The notes under the pieces were generated by a model that saw only the letters and a list, made by a program, of their open reading frames with translations, was not told the DNA's origin and did no database searches. Made by a program: the position numbers and the translations under genes. From Nematopogon swammerdamellus (Eukaryota > Arthropoda > Insecta > Lepidoptera > Adelidae), in contig OX336336.1 in assembly GCA_946902875.1 (NCBI GenBank), forward strand, positions 1,830,545-1,894,544: a stretch of 64,000 nt of DNA, written 5' to 3'. Of this stretch, positions 9,531-19,428 are shown piece by piece (the first letter of the stretch is position 1; every line of letters begins with the position of its first letter).

Positions 9531-9865
9531 CATAAAACCGACTTCCTAAAAAAAGTAAAACTAAAAAACTATTTAAAATAAAAATATAAAAACCGCCTTC
9601 AAAAATATATGAAATAAAAACCTAAAAAAAAAAACGAACCCTAGAGTTGAAGGCGGTGCTAAAAAGGCTACACAAATCACAAAGGATATTATCATCCGCT
9701 CATGTTTTCTTTCATGCATCATTTTTGCTTGCTTTAGCACCGCCTTCAACTCTAGGGTTCGTTTTTTTTTTTAGGTTTTTATTTCATATATTTTTGAAGG
9801 CGGTTTTTATATTTTTATTTTAAATAGTTTTTTAGTTTTACTTTTTTTAGGAAGTCGGTTTTATG
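9531..9865. mobile_element. Perfect 132-bp-arm palindrome, terminal hairpin of an H element
   Basis: Arms 9531-9662 and 9734-9865 are identical when reversed, including an 11-base A/T run, around a 71-bp loop. Ends are CATAAAACCGACTTCC. The adjoining 9866-10006 is the reversed H body, so this is the hairpin end of an H element in minus orientation. Confidence 0.85.
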
Positions 9866-10006
9866 TTTTTTAAAACTTTTTTTTTATTTCACAGTTTTTT
9901 TTAGTAATTTTTTGCTATTAATGTACTCGGCGGAATCGCTCGGCCTTCGGCCTCGCGATTCCGCCTCGCTTTCCAATCCGATCTTGACCCAATTAAAATA
10001 GGACCA
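9866..10006 (-). mobile_element. H element body with GC-rich inner hairpin
   Basis: Reversed H sequence (TTTCACAG, TTTTTTGCTATTAATGTACT) holding a strong hairpin at 9929-9964, GGCGGAATCGC paired with GCGATTCCGCC. Interrupted at 10007 by a SINE-A copy. Confidence 0.6.
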
Positions 10007-10007
10007 C

Positions 10008-10354
10008 GTCAGCTTCGATAGCTCAGTGGTGCAGACAGTCAACTGTCGCTATTGAATTTTAAGCAACGCTGGGTGCGGTCAGTACTTAGATGGGTGACCG
10101 CTGACCGTTGGAGGCTGACCAAGGTTCGGATTCCTCGTAAAACTGTAAGTCCCTTCCCTCGTAATTTTACTTGGTGGTAGGGTTTAACCTTCCCGGGTTG
10201 GTACCACCGCACTGAATTAAACGTCGGTCGAAACGGCTATGTAAATAGTTTGTGTTTTCCGACCAGTTCAGTGTAGTCAGCACGATCAAAGGGGGAAGCA
10301 CTGACATGGCACTGGTGTTATGGGCTGACATCACGGACGTTGTAGGTGATGTTG
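10008..10354 (+). mobile_element. SINE-A, full length with tRNA/5S composite head
   Basis: Head: tRNA A-box-like TAGCTCAGTGGT (10019-10030); 5S-rRNA-like TTAAGCAACGCTGGG through AGTACTTAGATGGGTGACCG (10058-10101); T-arm-like GGTTCGGATTCC near 10133. Body: GTTGGTACCACCGCACTGAA, GTGTTTTCCGACCAGTTCAG, TTATGGGCTGACATCACGGA. The usual CCATAAAA tail is replaced here by a repeated unit. Confidence 0.8.
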
Positions 10355-10552
10355 CAGAACTTAGTAGAATGGACAGACATAAACGTGTTACGGAAGCCTA
10401 CTTTTATTATAAAATAACCGTCGGAGGACCTTGGTTGAAAATTGTAAAATTTAGTAGAACGGATAGACATGCATATGTTACGGAACCCTACATTCATTTT
10501 GCAGAACTTAGTAGAATGTACAGACATAAACGTGTTACGGAACCCTACTTAA
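10355..10552 (+). repeat. Three imperfect copies of a ~48-bp unit
   Basis: The unit TTAGTAGAATGGACAGACAT ... CGTGTTACGGAACCCTAC occurs three times (about 10359, 10451, 10507). It replaces the tail of the SINE-A copy and runs up to the J element. Confidence 0.6.
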
Positions 10553-10554
10553 CA

Positions 10555-10722
10555 GTTGCACTCCGGGAGTGCCGGCAGATCCCGTGCCACTCTAACTTAA
10601 CCCTTAACGCAATGACTTAAGGTTTCATTTTAAAAATGACGCTGACGCGATGTCGCGAGTTATACATTTTTACCCACCTAAAAAAGTGCCAAGAGCCGCT
10701 AAAGAAGTTTTCACTTCAAAAA
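10555..10722 (-). mobile_element. J element, internally deleted
   Basis: Reversed ends of J: GTTGCACTCCGGGAGTGCCG (3' hairpin) at the left and GAAGTTTTCACTTC at the right, with TGCCAAGAGCCGC inside. Only 168 bp, against 400-500 bp for the other two copies. Confidence 0.55.
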
Positions 10723-11675
10723 CCTCAGGGTTATCCCCTTTCAAATAAAAAAAAAAAGAATTTTCAAAATCGGCCCACAATTGACGGAGTAATCGCGTAA
10801 CAAACATCCAAAAAAAGAAAACATACCGTCGAATTGAGAATCTTTTAGGTCTAAAGTAAATTTCTCGTGAAGACAAATGCAACGAGCCCAAACACGATGG
10901 GTTTATCATGTGTAGTTTAGGAGTTCCTATGGCCACCTTCTGTCTCCATCATCAAACCAGCTCGATGGTACTCGGTACAGTAGGTACTGGCCAGGTACCA
11001 TAATAAATTAAACGCCGGTCGGAAAAAATAAAAAAATTTCAAATTTAGAATATTCATGAAACAAGGGTCCGAATATGTATCACTAGTATATCGATTCATG
11101 TATTTCAACAGGACAGAGAAAATTTCAAAATATTAGGTATTTAATACTTTTTAGTTTTTTTTTTTGTTTTTTGGAAATCGGTTTAATATTTTTTAAAACA
11201 GTTTTTATTTCATTCTTTTTAGTAATATTACATAAAAAAGAATAATCGAAATCGAATAATCGAAATCGATTGAAGTGGTACAGAATTATTCGCCATATGT
11301 GTCAGACTGCAAATTGCTGAATAAGTCCACATCACAAATGTTTTGCTGAAGGTAACCACACACCATACTAATTTATCAAACTGAAAATTGCCGAAAACGA
11401 CCACATCACAAGTTTTGCTGAAGGTAACCACACACCATAGTATTATGCTGATTTTTCGAAAACCACTGAACCAATTTCGATAAAATTGAAATGGGACCAC
11501 CTCGGAAGTATGACCTAACTAACAAAAAAAGAATTTTCTAAATCGGCCCTCAATTGACGGAGAAATCGTGTTACAAACATACAAAAAAATAAAAATAAAA
11601 AAAATAAAAAAAAAAATAAAAAAAAAAAAAACATACAGACGAATTGAGAACCTCCTCCTTTTTTGGAAGTCGGTT
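10723..11675. repeat. Rest of the inserted block, H-related repeats
   Basis: Holds two copies of a segment with AATCGGCCC(A/T)CAATTGACGGAG (10768 and 11543), a roughly 73-bp direct duplication at 11305-11439 (TTTGCTGAAGGTAACCACAC twice) and an A-rich run at 11582-11632. It ends with GAATTGAGAACCTCCTCC and GGAAGTCGGTT, the reversed start of an H element. No gene. Confidence 0.5.
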
Positions 11676-11903
11676 AAAAAAGGGGACTTGAATAGGTCAT
11701 TGCACTCTCCCTAGACCTAGTCAGCACTATTGCCAAATCTCCCATACTCACTGTCTATCGAGTTTTTATTACAATTTTCGATTTTTGTATGAAAAAAAAT
11801 ATGGAATTTCGATTTGAGTGATAACGATTTTTTTCTTCTAATAATGAGTACTTTCTATTCCTGAAGTTTCTCAAGCAAGCCTATCCTGAAACACCCGGTA
11901 TAT

Positions 11904-12187
11904 TAGAACAGTGGTGCCAAAACGGTTGATCGTGATCGACCGGTCGATCCCAAGAGGCTGTTAGGTCGATCGCTGAAAATATGTAGAGCAAAAAGTGACT
12001 TGTAGAAACATCTAAGAATTCATCATATTTGATGTGATACGGATGTGAATAATATTTTCCGGGTGGTGTCGTCTTCTACAAGTTTTCAATTCAAACAAAA
12101 CTGGCTACAAATTATTGAACAACGAAAAGTTTTGATAAAAGTGTCGATCTCACAACCTTCAATTTTTTGTAGGTAGATCTTTATAGA
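11904..12187. other. Unclassified, possible MITE fragment
   Basis: GATCGTGATCGACCGGTCGATC at 11931-11949 is rich in GATC/CGATC palindromes. Starts like a hAT end (CAGTGGTGCC) but no matching right end was found. Confidence 0.3.
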
Positions 12188-12730
12188 AAAAACCGGCCAA
12201 GTGCGAGTCGAACTCGAGCACCGAGGGTTCCGTATCGCCACGTCATGGTCAGCGCCACTCACGCCATCTATTGGTGTGTTTTATGAAATGCTTCATATTA
12301 GTTAAATAAAATGTATGATTAATGTATCGGCGCGCGAGCTCATGCGCTGCGCGGCCAGAAGTAAAGAGGGAAGGGGAGGCGCGCTTCCCACCCGCATTCT
12401 ACCTACCGCGTGGGGGTTAGTCGGAGTGTTGGCCGCATTCCTTACGCGTCGCATAAGCTCGCAAATGCTTCATACTCTTTTCGGTAGATGGCGCGCATAC
12501 ACTTTTTAGTTTCTTGTATGGGAACCCCGGTGAATTTTGTAATTTTTCTTATTTTCATTATTTGTTGTTATATCGGCCTTTAACACATATTCTGTGAAAA
12601 TTTCAACGTGGTACATATTACGGTTCAAGAGATACAGCCCTCGGACAGACAGACAGACAGACGGCGGCGCGGGGGCGTAGGCTTAGTAATAGGGTCCCTT
12701 ACGACCCCTACTTACCCTTAACCCTAAAAA
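12188..12730 (-). mobile_element. C element enlarged by a GC-rich insert
   Basis: Reversed C element from ACCGGCCAAGTGCGAGTCG to ACCCTTAACCCTAAAAA, with a GACA microsatellite at 12648-12662. Compared with other copies it carries about 140 extra bp at 12326-12468, much richer in GC (GGCGCGCGAGCTCATGCGCT). Confidence 0.6.
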
Positions 12731-13064
12731 GTATGGACACCACTGCATTGGAATATTCTGTAAAACTCAAAAGAATCAATAACAACAGCTGACGATTTTG
12801 TTTGTGTGCACTTCGCTGACACAATGGGACCGCGCCGGCAACCGAGTTGTACAGAGTCGTACGTAACCCGGTCAGGTCGCTCCCAATATTTGTGCAAAGT
12901 TGCAGACTTGGTCAGAACAAGTCGGATGAGCACGTGTGCGTTGCGCAACGTTGTGTAACGTCGCTTGTGTGTTGCCGGTAATTGGACTGTTGTGTCCATA
13001 GCCATAGTCTTTATTGACGGTCATTCGTATATTACTTTAAGTGAGCTAAACTTGTATATTATAC
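12731..13064. other. No recognised feature
   Basis: Unique-looking sequence. A 93-codon minus-strand open frame lies at 12724-13005 without recognisable family features; I do not call it a gene. Confidence 0.45.
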
Positions 13065-13280
13065 TAGCTGTGCCCGCGGCTCCGCCCGCTCTCATATTTG
13101 ACCTCTCTGCTAACCTCATAAGCCATTTAACGTGATGAAAAGTAGCCTATAATTGATGGGAAGAACGAAGCTATCTATAGAAACAAACTGTATTAAATTC
13201 GGTTCAGTGGTTCTCAAGTTATAAGCGGACAGACAGACATACAGACAGAAAGCAGACGTTGGATTTTATTAAAGGTATAA
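13065..13280 (+). repeat. K-type repeat (CCCGCGGC family)
   Basis: Starts AGCTGTGCCCGCGGCTCCGC and ends with GACAGACAG and CGTTGGATTTTATTAAAGG. Related to the copy at 25945-26098. Confidence 0.5.
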
Positions 13281-13477
13281 AAAAAATAAGGATTTTAGGT
13301 TCACAATAATGCACTACACGCAATAATGCGCTACAATTAATTACAAGACAATGTATTCATGGGAAATCTAGTGCTCAGAAATATTTATTTACGTAATGGG
13401 ACCGTTTTGGCTGTGTGGGTGTCCGACCGTACAGGCTGGCTGTGTTTCAGTTTCCACATAACACTGTAGGTTCTTCC

Positions 13478-13640
13478 CCTTACCTTACTAGGTGGTAGAT
13501 TTAACCCGTCCGGACTTTATACGCTTTATATCGGTAATCTATGGTACCCTCGCACTGAATGATGTCGGTCGAAAGTGTTTTCCGCTTAGTCAGTGTAGCC
13601 GGCACGAGCAAAGGGAACCAATGCCATGGCACCTGATGAT
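13478..13640 (+). mobile_element. SINE-A body fragment
   Basis: CTTACTAGGTGGTAG to CATGGCACC, with an internal insertion of about 20 bp and no head or tail. 13281-13477 has nothing I recognise. Confidence 0.45.
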
Positions 13641-13799
13641 GGGCGGTGCCAAAACACAACATAAATATGCACATTCGCCGTGGTCGTGTTTTTACCCGAC
13701 CACACCGAGTGTATTAATATTTTAATAGCATTTCATTATCGTTCAGACTTAGTCAGACTAAAGCCGCTTTATAAACGTTTACGAAACTTGTCACCTGCG

Positions 13800-14165
13800 A
13801 CGTACTAGGAAACGGAAATAATTCTGTGGACGTTCTATTCCCAACAGTCATTCTGTTTAATAATTTATTCCTCGATTCTACAATAATTCGATGGTCAATT
13901 GTGTGTAAAACAATGGATCGAGTGCCGGAGCGCTCGCGGTGTATCGGCGGCGCGCGGGGCGGCGCGGCGGTGAGGCGACGGAGCGGGGCAGGGGGGAGGG
14001 GCGGCCGCGTTCAGTGGGTCAAGGGAAGCGCGACCTAGTTCCGCGGCCCCGGCAACCGAAATTCGCAGCAACCTCGCTCAGGGAACCCGCGGCATTGAAT
14101 CCGTGCGCCGCGTTTGTGATAGCGCTTCAAGCGCTGATCGCTCACTTTCGCGCGCGGAACCACCT
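13800..14165 (+). promoter_or_regulatory. GC-rich island, possible first exon with donor at 13970
   Basis: GC-rich from 13915 on. ACAATGGATCGAG at 13909-13921 opens a short frame that runs into GCG followed by the donor GTGAGG (GT at 13970-13971). Could be an untranslated or short coding first exon of an unseen plus-strand gene. No TATA box seen. Confidence 0.35.
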
Positions 14166-14199
14166 CTGCGGCTGTCTAATTCGCTAGAGTCAATGACGT

Positions 14200-15160
14200 T
14201 TTGTGAGTTCGCTTAATCTTTTTTATTTTGATTTTTTGGCCACCCTGCTGAAGTATACATTTTGATTTTACCTGGATTTGGTATCATTTCTCATATTATT
14301 AGCCGGTTTGCTCCACAAATTTCTTAAATGTTTTCACAATAACGAAATTTGTTTGGTTTAATAATCGACCGGGATTAAGTAAATAAAATGTAAAAACTCA
14401 GAGCAGCGCGTCAATTTCCTTAGCGGTCCCCCCACTCTTTTATGTAAGTAAACTGAAATAATTTTAGACTTTTTAAGGGCCGGTTTTTTTTTATTTATTT
14501 TTTTATTTTACCTCGGAGTCTTCAAACGCCAATAGGCTAGACAGCACATCATCAGTTCTATGTAGGTCGGTAGGTACTCAAAGGTTCGTTTTTTTCTTGA
14601 CAGACAACTGATCTCCACCTCTGCCGCCTCATCCACTCTTCAACTGACTTCCAAAAAGGAGGAGGTACACAATTCGTCTGTATGTTTTTTTTGTGTATGT
14701 TACTCGATTTTTGAGCACATGCTCGGTGTGATCTAACGTGCGTCTAGTAGATCAGTCAGCGAAAAGCCATAAAATCATTAACTAATTTTGTTACAGTTGT
14801 GGTATTTAAATATTTTGTGCATTTTTTAATTTTCTGTGTTTTGACGATGGCCTATTTTTGCTTGGATCGAAATAGAATAATAAGAAATTTGTTTATAAAA
14901 TCTGACCTGTCTAAGTGTATAAATATACCAAAAAGACCAAATAAATACCATACCATACCATAATTTTTGGTGTTAAGATTAGCCATGTAAGTTCAGTTTA
15001 GCATAATTTAAAAATGTCACACTGCAAATCAATAATACAAGGATGACATACATTATGACATTTCGCTGGGTTTAGACGACGAAAACTATACTTATTATAT
15101 CACAGCATCATTTTCTAGCCAACTGTGACAGACTTTTCGTTACTAATGGAAGGTAGTGAA
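14200..15160. other. A/T-rich region with repeat scraps
   Basis: 14410-14470 resembles the reversed E palindrome (TTAGCGGTCCCCCCACTC); 14640-14690 is an H start (ACTTCCAAAAAGGAGGAGG, CAATTCGTCTG). The rest is A/T-rich without gene-like signals. Confidence 0.45.
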
Positions 15161-15164
15161 ACTA

Positions 15165-15310
15165 TATGAAGTCTGGCGTCAGACACGACAGGGTCGCACC
15201 CTACACCTTGTCCAGAAGGCTCTGTCTAAGCCTACTGAGCCTCAAGCGGCCTACTCACGCCCCTGCAGTCAGAGGCAGTGTCGTCGGCATTGCCAGCTTA
15301 GACGTACCAT
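15165..15310 (+). repeat. Dispersed repeat seen twice
   Basis: CGTCAGACACGACAGGGTCG and CCAGAAGGCTCT at 15178-15225 recur, diverged, at 16375-16480 (CACGACACCTCGCCCAGAAG). Class unknown. 15311-15667 holds only a TTATTCTTTATTC run at 15550-15580. Confidence 0.35.
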
Positions 15311-15667
15311 ACGTTATTCATACCATATTATAATGATGGCCTGTAACTCCTTAACGACTGGTTCAATTTTGATAATTCTGGTGTCATTTGAATTGTCTCG
15401 ACGGGTAAGACTGGGTCCCACAGTTAACACAATCAAAATAGCAGCGGCCCCCAGTTGCTATATTGTCCAATTGTAAAAATATTGTTTTTCCAAAACCCTT
15501 CGAGTGGGGTATAAATTATATCATTGGCTAGAGCTTGAAACGGAGATTATTTTATTCTTTATTCTTTATTCTTTATTCATCATTCGTATGGTAGTACACT
15601 ACGCTTGAATTTGTCCTGTTAGTTTTTAGTGTTTACAATCCAAAAATATATTACACTTTATGTAGGT

Positions 15668-15986
15668 ACCGTGTGGGGTCGGTACTTAAAAAGAATAGCC
15701 CCACTGCATCTCGCCCCATGCATGTCGTAAAAGGCGACTAAGGGATAAGGACAAGATGCCGTGCTAAAGGGCGACAGGCTCGCTACCTTGGCCCGGTACT
15801 TTCACCGAGTCATGCAGCAGGTGGGTCTTCATGCCTTACTTGCTGCTTGATCGATTGAATCTTGTTCGAATACTTTGCGAAACGTGGTGGTCGGTGTTGT
15901 GCTGTAATTTACCAGAGTTCTTGCAGCACAATATCGATTACCCTGCTTACCTCGATTGTCGGGATTCAGCGTGTGTGATACGTATA
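15668..15986 (+). repeat. D repeat, near full length
   Basis: GTACCGTGTGGGGTCGGTAC through CATGTCGTAAAAGGCGACTA and CAGCAGGTGGGTCTTCATGC to CCTCGATTGTCGGGATTCAG. The central pair GTTGTGCTGTAATTTAC / TTGCAGCACAA is intact. Confidence 0.65.
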
Positions 15987-16049
15987 TATATGTATGTACT
16001 ACACTTTATATGGCTGAAACCTAAAAATAATTAAATAAAAAAATCACAC

Positions 16050-16241
16050 TTTTATAAAACCCAACTATGAAAATCAAAGAAATCAAGGCAAATTGATTTT
16101 AAACTGCAGTGTAAAATGCTGTAGTCGGGCGTTTAAACTAGTTAGAATGAACACAATATAAAACCCCGACTACAGCATTTTATACGCTGCTGTTTAAAAT
16201 CAACTTGTTTTCTTCGTTTTTCATAGTCGGGTTTTACAAAA
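16050..16241. mobile_element. Foldback element, 192 bp
   Basis: The left arm TTTTATAAAACCCAACTATG pairs with the right end CATAGTCGGGTTTTACAAAA, and the inner TGCTGTAGTCGGG pairs with CCCGACTACAGCA. Arms of about 85 bp with some mismatches around a short loop. Confidence 0.7.
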
Positions 16242-16507
16242 TTGTAATTTTTATTAACATTTTTATTTTTTTTCTATTTTAAAGTACGGACTCAAAAACC
16301 AATAGCATAATTTTATGTTACTGGCACCGCTGCCCGACTTACGATACTGCCTGCGTTTGCACGGACGTGAGTGGGCCGCTTAAGACACGACACCTCGCCC
16401 AGAAGGCTCTATCTAATCCTGTTGAGCCTTAGCCTAGAGCTACGCTAATAGTGCCACGACAGAGAAGGTCGACGTACTATGTACGTGGTAGTGCTGTCGT
16501 TTGTCAC

Positions 16508-16800
16508 AGCCTCGGTAGCTCAGTGGTGCGATCGGTCGACTTCCGTTTTGATCATGAGAACACCTGGGCGCGGTCACAACCAATGCACGTGCTCCGACCA
16601 GCCAATATCATCTATGAGAAACTTCTTTTTATGGAAACTGTCACCCCTCGGTCCCTTCGGTCTCTTCCGTCCCTTCGGTCGTGCCGGCTACACTGAACTG
16701 GACGGAAAACACAAACTATTTACATAGCCGTTTCGACCGACCTTTCATTCAGTGCGGTGGTAGCAACCCGGGCGGGTTAAACCCTTGCATGACTCGGTGG
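16508..16800. mobile_element. SINE-A and SINE-B scraps
   Basis: A SINE-A head fragment (+) with CCTCGGTAGCTCAGTGGTGC at 16508-16575; a SINE-B piece (GACCAGCCAATATCATCTA) at 16592-16625; a reversed SINE-A body at 16676-16800 (GTGCCGGCTACACTGAACTG). A mosaic of broken copies. Confidence 0.5.
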
Positions 16801-16822
16801 AACGCCCGTACTAAGGTGAGAG

Positions 16823-17214
16823 GTTTTTTTTTTTTTATGGAAACTGACACGTTTGGCTACATCACCTACAACGTCCGTGATGTCAGCCCATAACACCGGG
16901 TGAACTAGGTGCCATGTCAGTGCTTCCCCCTTTGATCGTGCCGGCTACACTGAACTGGTCGGAAAACACAAACTATTTACATAGCCGTTTTAACCGACGT
17001 TTCATTCAGTGCGGTGGTACCAACCCGGGCGGGTTAAACCCTACCACCAAGTAATATTAGGAGGGAAGGGACCTACAGTTTTACGAGGAATCCGAACCTC
17101 GGTCAGCCTCCAACGGTCAGCGGTCACCCATCCAAGTACTGACCGCACCCAGCGTTGCTTAACATTCAATAGCGACAGTTGACTGTCTGCACCACTGAGC
17201 TATCGAGGCTGACA
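16823..17214 (-). mobile_element. SINE-A, full length, minus strand
   Basis: T-run 16823-16836 (tail), body to 17060, then head. The reversed head holds the 5S-like segment (17120-17162) and ends in TGCACCACTGAGCTATCGAG, the A box. Length about 378 bp plus tail. Together with 10008 and 31002 it defines the family. Confidence 0.8.
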
Positions 17215-17282
17215 AAATGGCGAGGTGGATATCCCGTCGCCCTTTAGCACGGCGCAACGTCTTGTCCTTATCCCTTAGTCGC

Positions 17283-17360
17283 CTTTTACGACGTTTCGAC
17301 CAACGTTTCATTCAGTGCGGTGGTACCAGACCGGGCCGGGTACCACCTAGTAAGGTAAGA
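17283..17360 (-). mobile_element. SINE-A body fragment
   Basis: CATTCAGTGCGGTGGTACCA and TACCACCTAGTAAGGTAAG only. A few tens of bases just before it (GCGACGGGATATCCACC reversed, CCTTATCCCTTAGTCGCC) come from a D repeat. Confidence 0.45.
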
Positions 17361-17614
17361 AGGAAGGAAGAACCCATACCGGATTACATTTTAAAAAAAA
17401 GTATCATTATGAGTACGAAGTCTGTTTAGCCCACGTGGCGCGCTCCGCAGTCCGCATACTCGAAATTTGACCTCCGAACAGCCCCGCCTACTTATTCCGC
17501 TGCCTTGAGGCCCTTTGCCCAAGTCACAAGCACCTTTCACGCACTACAAGGTAGTCGCAGAACATGTCCCTTCCCTCACCTTGCTAGCTGGTAGGGATAA
17601 ACCCGTCCAGTGTT

Positions 17615-17845
17615 TCTTTCAGATAATTTTCTCCCTTTTGGGGCTTCTCATTCGATTCTGGATGATTCGGGTACAGTATACAAGTACATATACGGATACA
17701 AGTACAGTCTCGGGTCCTTCAAGAGGGGCGTGAATAGGCACCTGTCAGGCCGGCATGGCATTCGTAACCCCCGTATACGACCGAATATTCATGGGCGTCG
17801 TTAGACACCTTATGGGAGGCTCGCCGCCAAATGTCGCGCTTAAAA
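17615..17845 (+). mobile_element. LINE-G 3' end
   Basis: Encodes SLGSFKRGVNRHLSGRHGIR, NPRIRPNIHGRR and a stop, then GGCTCGCCGCCAAATGTCGC and AAAAATAAAA. This is the C-terminal end of a Jockey/CR1-like protein plus a short 3' UTR. Confidence 0.65.
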
Positions 17846-17906
17846 ATAAAATCAGGTGGTGCATGTATGAAAATTGGATCGAAGGAAAGTAAGATTTTTC
17901 CTTTGT

Positions 17907-17930
17907 GGGGGGGGGGGGGGGGGGGGGGGG
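17907..17930 (+). repeat. Run of 24 G
   Basis: Uninterrupted G run just downstream of the LINE-G tail region. A second, shorter run lies at 18199-18215. Confidence 0.9.
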
Positions 17931-18082
17931 AATTGGTATAACATGCGCTTCGGGGTTGGTAGCGCACCCCTGAAGAAGCAAGAAGCAACTGAAAGAAAAA
18001 CACTGAACCAATTCAATTGGCACCACCATACTCAATGAAAGGCTGCCTTTATATTCCAACCAATTCGCCGCCGTGTACTCAC

Positions 18083-18136
18083 CTCGCCTTTACACAAGAA
18101 AGATCACCTCAGCTGCTCTGGCGCCGCCGCCGCTGT
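18083..18136 (-). other. Candidate untranslated exon in a GC-rich island
   Basis: On the minus strand a pyrimidine-rich acceptor CTTGCCTTCCTGCAG is followed after 54 bases by GGCGAG and the donor GTGAGT. All three frames contain stops, so if spliced it would be 5' UTR. The flanking 18140-18280 is GC-rich. Only splice-signal evidence; no gene is known here. Confidence 0.3.
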
Positions 18137-18396
18137 CTGCAGGAAGGCAAGCACGTTAGGTGGGGGTGGGGAGGGGTAGGGGGGTCGAGAATGGAAGTGG
18201 GGGGGGGGGGGGGGGAGGGAGAGGAACGTTCATCGACTTTTACTTTCGGTACAGCACGGCCGCCGCCGACGCGATAGAGTGAAAGGTTCGCGAATCAGAA
18301 TACATTTTACCTTGCTTGATATCACTGTTTACCTACTTGTTTTCTTCGTGTTGCCACTGTAGACAACGCGAGGCATGCTGCAATAATTGTTTTCTG

Positions 18397-18632
18397 TTTT
18401 TTTTTTTTTTTTTAACAGACACGCTTGGCTGCATCACCTATAACAAACGTGATGTACCGGGTGAAATTGGTGCCATGTCAGTGCTTCCCTTCAGTTCAAG
18501 TTCATATCGGCTACAGCGAACTGGGCGGAAAACACGAACTATTTACATAGCCGTTTCAACCGACCTTTCATTCAGTTCGGTGGTACCAACCCGGGCGGGA
18601 TAAACCTTACCACCTAGTAAGGCAAGAAGAGA
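18397..18632 (-). mobile_element. SINE-A, 5'-truncated, minus strand
   Basis: T-run 18397-18413, then the reversed body to TACCACCTAGTAAGGCAAG. The head is missing. Lies left of the TTAGG run. Confidence 0.65.
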
Positions 18633-18653
18633 AAGGTTCTTGTCTGAGGAGGG

Positions 18654-18680
18654 TTAGGTTAGGTTAGGTTAGGTTAGGTT
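18654..18680 (+). repeat. Interstitial telomere-type repeat (TTAGG)5
   Basis: Five perfect TTAGG units plus TT, lying between two truncated SINE-A copies that point away from each other. Confidence 0.9.
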
Positions 18681-18800
18681 GACATGAAATGAAGGGAAGC
18701 ACTGACATGGCACCCGTTCACCCGGTGTTATGGGCTAACATCACGGATGTTGTAGGTGATGTAGCCAACCGTGTCAGTTTCCATTAAAAAAAAAACCTTA
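18681..18800 (+). mobile_element. SINE-A, strongly 5'-truncated
   Basis: Starts GACATGAAATGAAGGG directly after TTAGGTT and ends GTGTCAGTTTCCATTAAAAA. Confidence 0.7.
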
Positions 18801-18924
18801 ATTTGACGATTTCAGACTTTTTCCTTTATATTCGTCCAATAACCTACCTACACACCAATTTTGAACTTTCTAGGTCACCTGGAAGTAGTCTAACATTTTG
18901 ATGAGTGAGTGAGTAAGTCAGTGA

Positions 18925-19346
18925 TAAAAAGTTAAATTACAAATTTAAAAAACCCCCGACTCTTAAAAAGTCAAAAATAATTTCCGTTTACTTACTAAAA
19001 GGAGTCGGTGGACCGCTAAGTAAATTCCCGCGCAACTCTTGAGTCTTTATATTTAATTTACTTAGCGGTCCCCCGACTCCTTTAAGTAAGTAAACGGAAA
19101 TTATTTTTGACTTTTTAAGAGTCGGGGGTTTTTTAAATTTGTAATTTAACTTTTATTTCAAGCTTTTTAAAAAAAACCGTATGCAAATTGGTCCACTTTT
19201 TAAGAGAATTATTTTTTTTATTACTTAATTACTTTATTACTTGATTACAAACATAGCTAAGAACCATCCCGATTAAACAAGCTTCCTAATAAAAAAAACC
19301 GCATCCAAATCGGTCCACCCGTTTGGGAGCTACGATGCCACAGACA

Positions 19347-19387
<41 letters not shown>

Positions 19388-19428
19388 AACTTATAACACC
19401 CCTCCGTTTTTTCGTCGGGGGTTAAAAA
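18925..19428 (-). mobile_element. E element, near full length
   Basis: Palindromic part 18925-19160 (AACCCCCGACTCTTAAAAAG and its partner around GGACCGCTAAGTAAATTCCC), then a unique part with AACATAGCTAAGAACCATCC, an (AC) microsatellite at about 19346-19383, and the end CGTCGGGGGTTAAAAA. Non-coding. 19429-19693 after it has nothing I recognise. Confidence 0.75.

Larger units (their letters stand above)
9250..11903 (+). mobile_element. MITE X split by a 2.15-kb nested insertion
   Basis: The left half 9250-9520 starts TATACAGGGTATTTCAGGAC and the right half 11676-11903 ends TCCTGAAACACCCGGTATA, its inverted partner. The second copy at 31538-32010 is continuous across the break (...TCAAAAG joined to AAAAAGGGGACT...), so the 9521-11675 block came later. 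No transposase. Confidence 0.75.

Noticed and set aside
8277..9865. Loops of the two H palindromes (8347-8412 and 9663-9733) are inverted relative to each other, like a flip-flop switch
   Set aside because: The flanking H body is inverted as well, so the whole element is simply in opposite orientation; no inversion of the loop alone is needed.
10058..10101. A genuine 5S rRNA gene
   Set aside because: Only the 3' half matches, the 5' half is missing, and the segment recurs inside a dispersed SINE.
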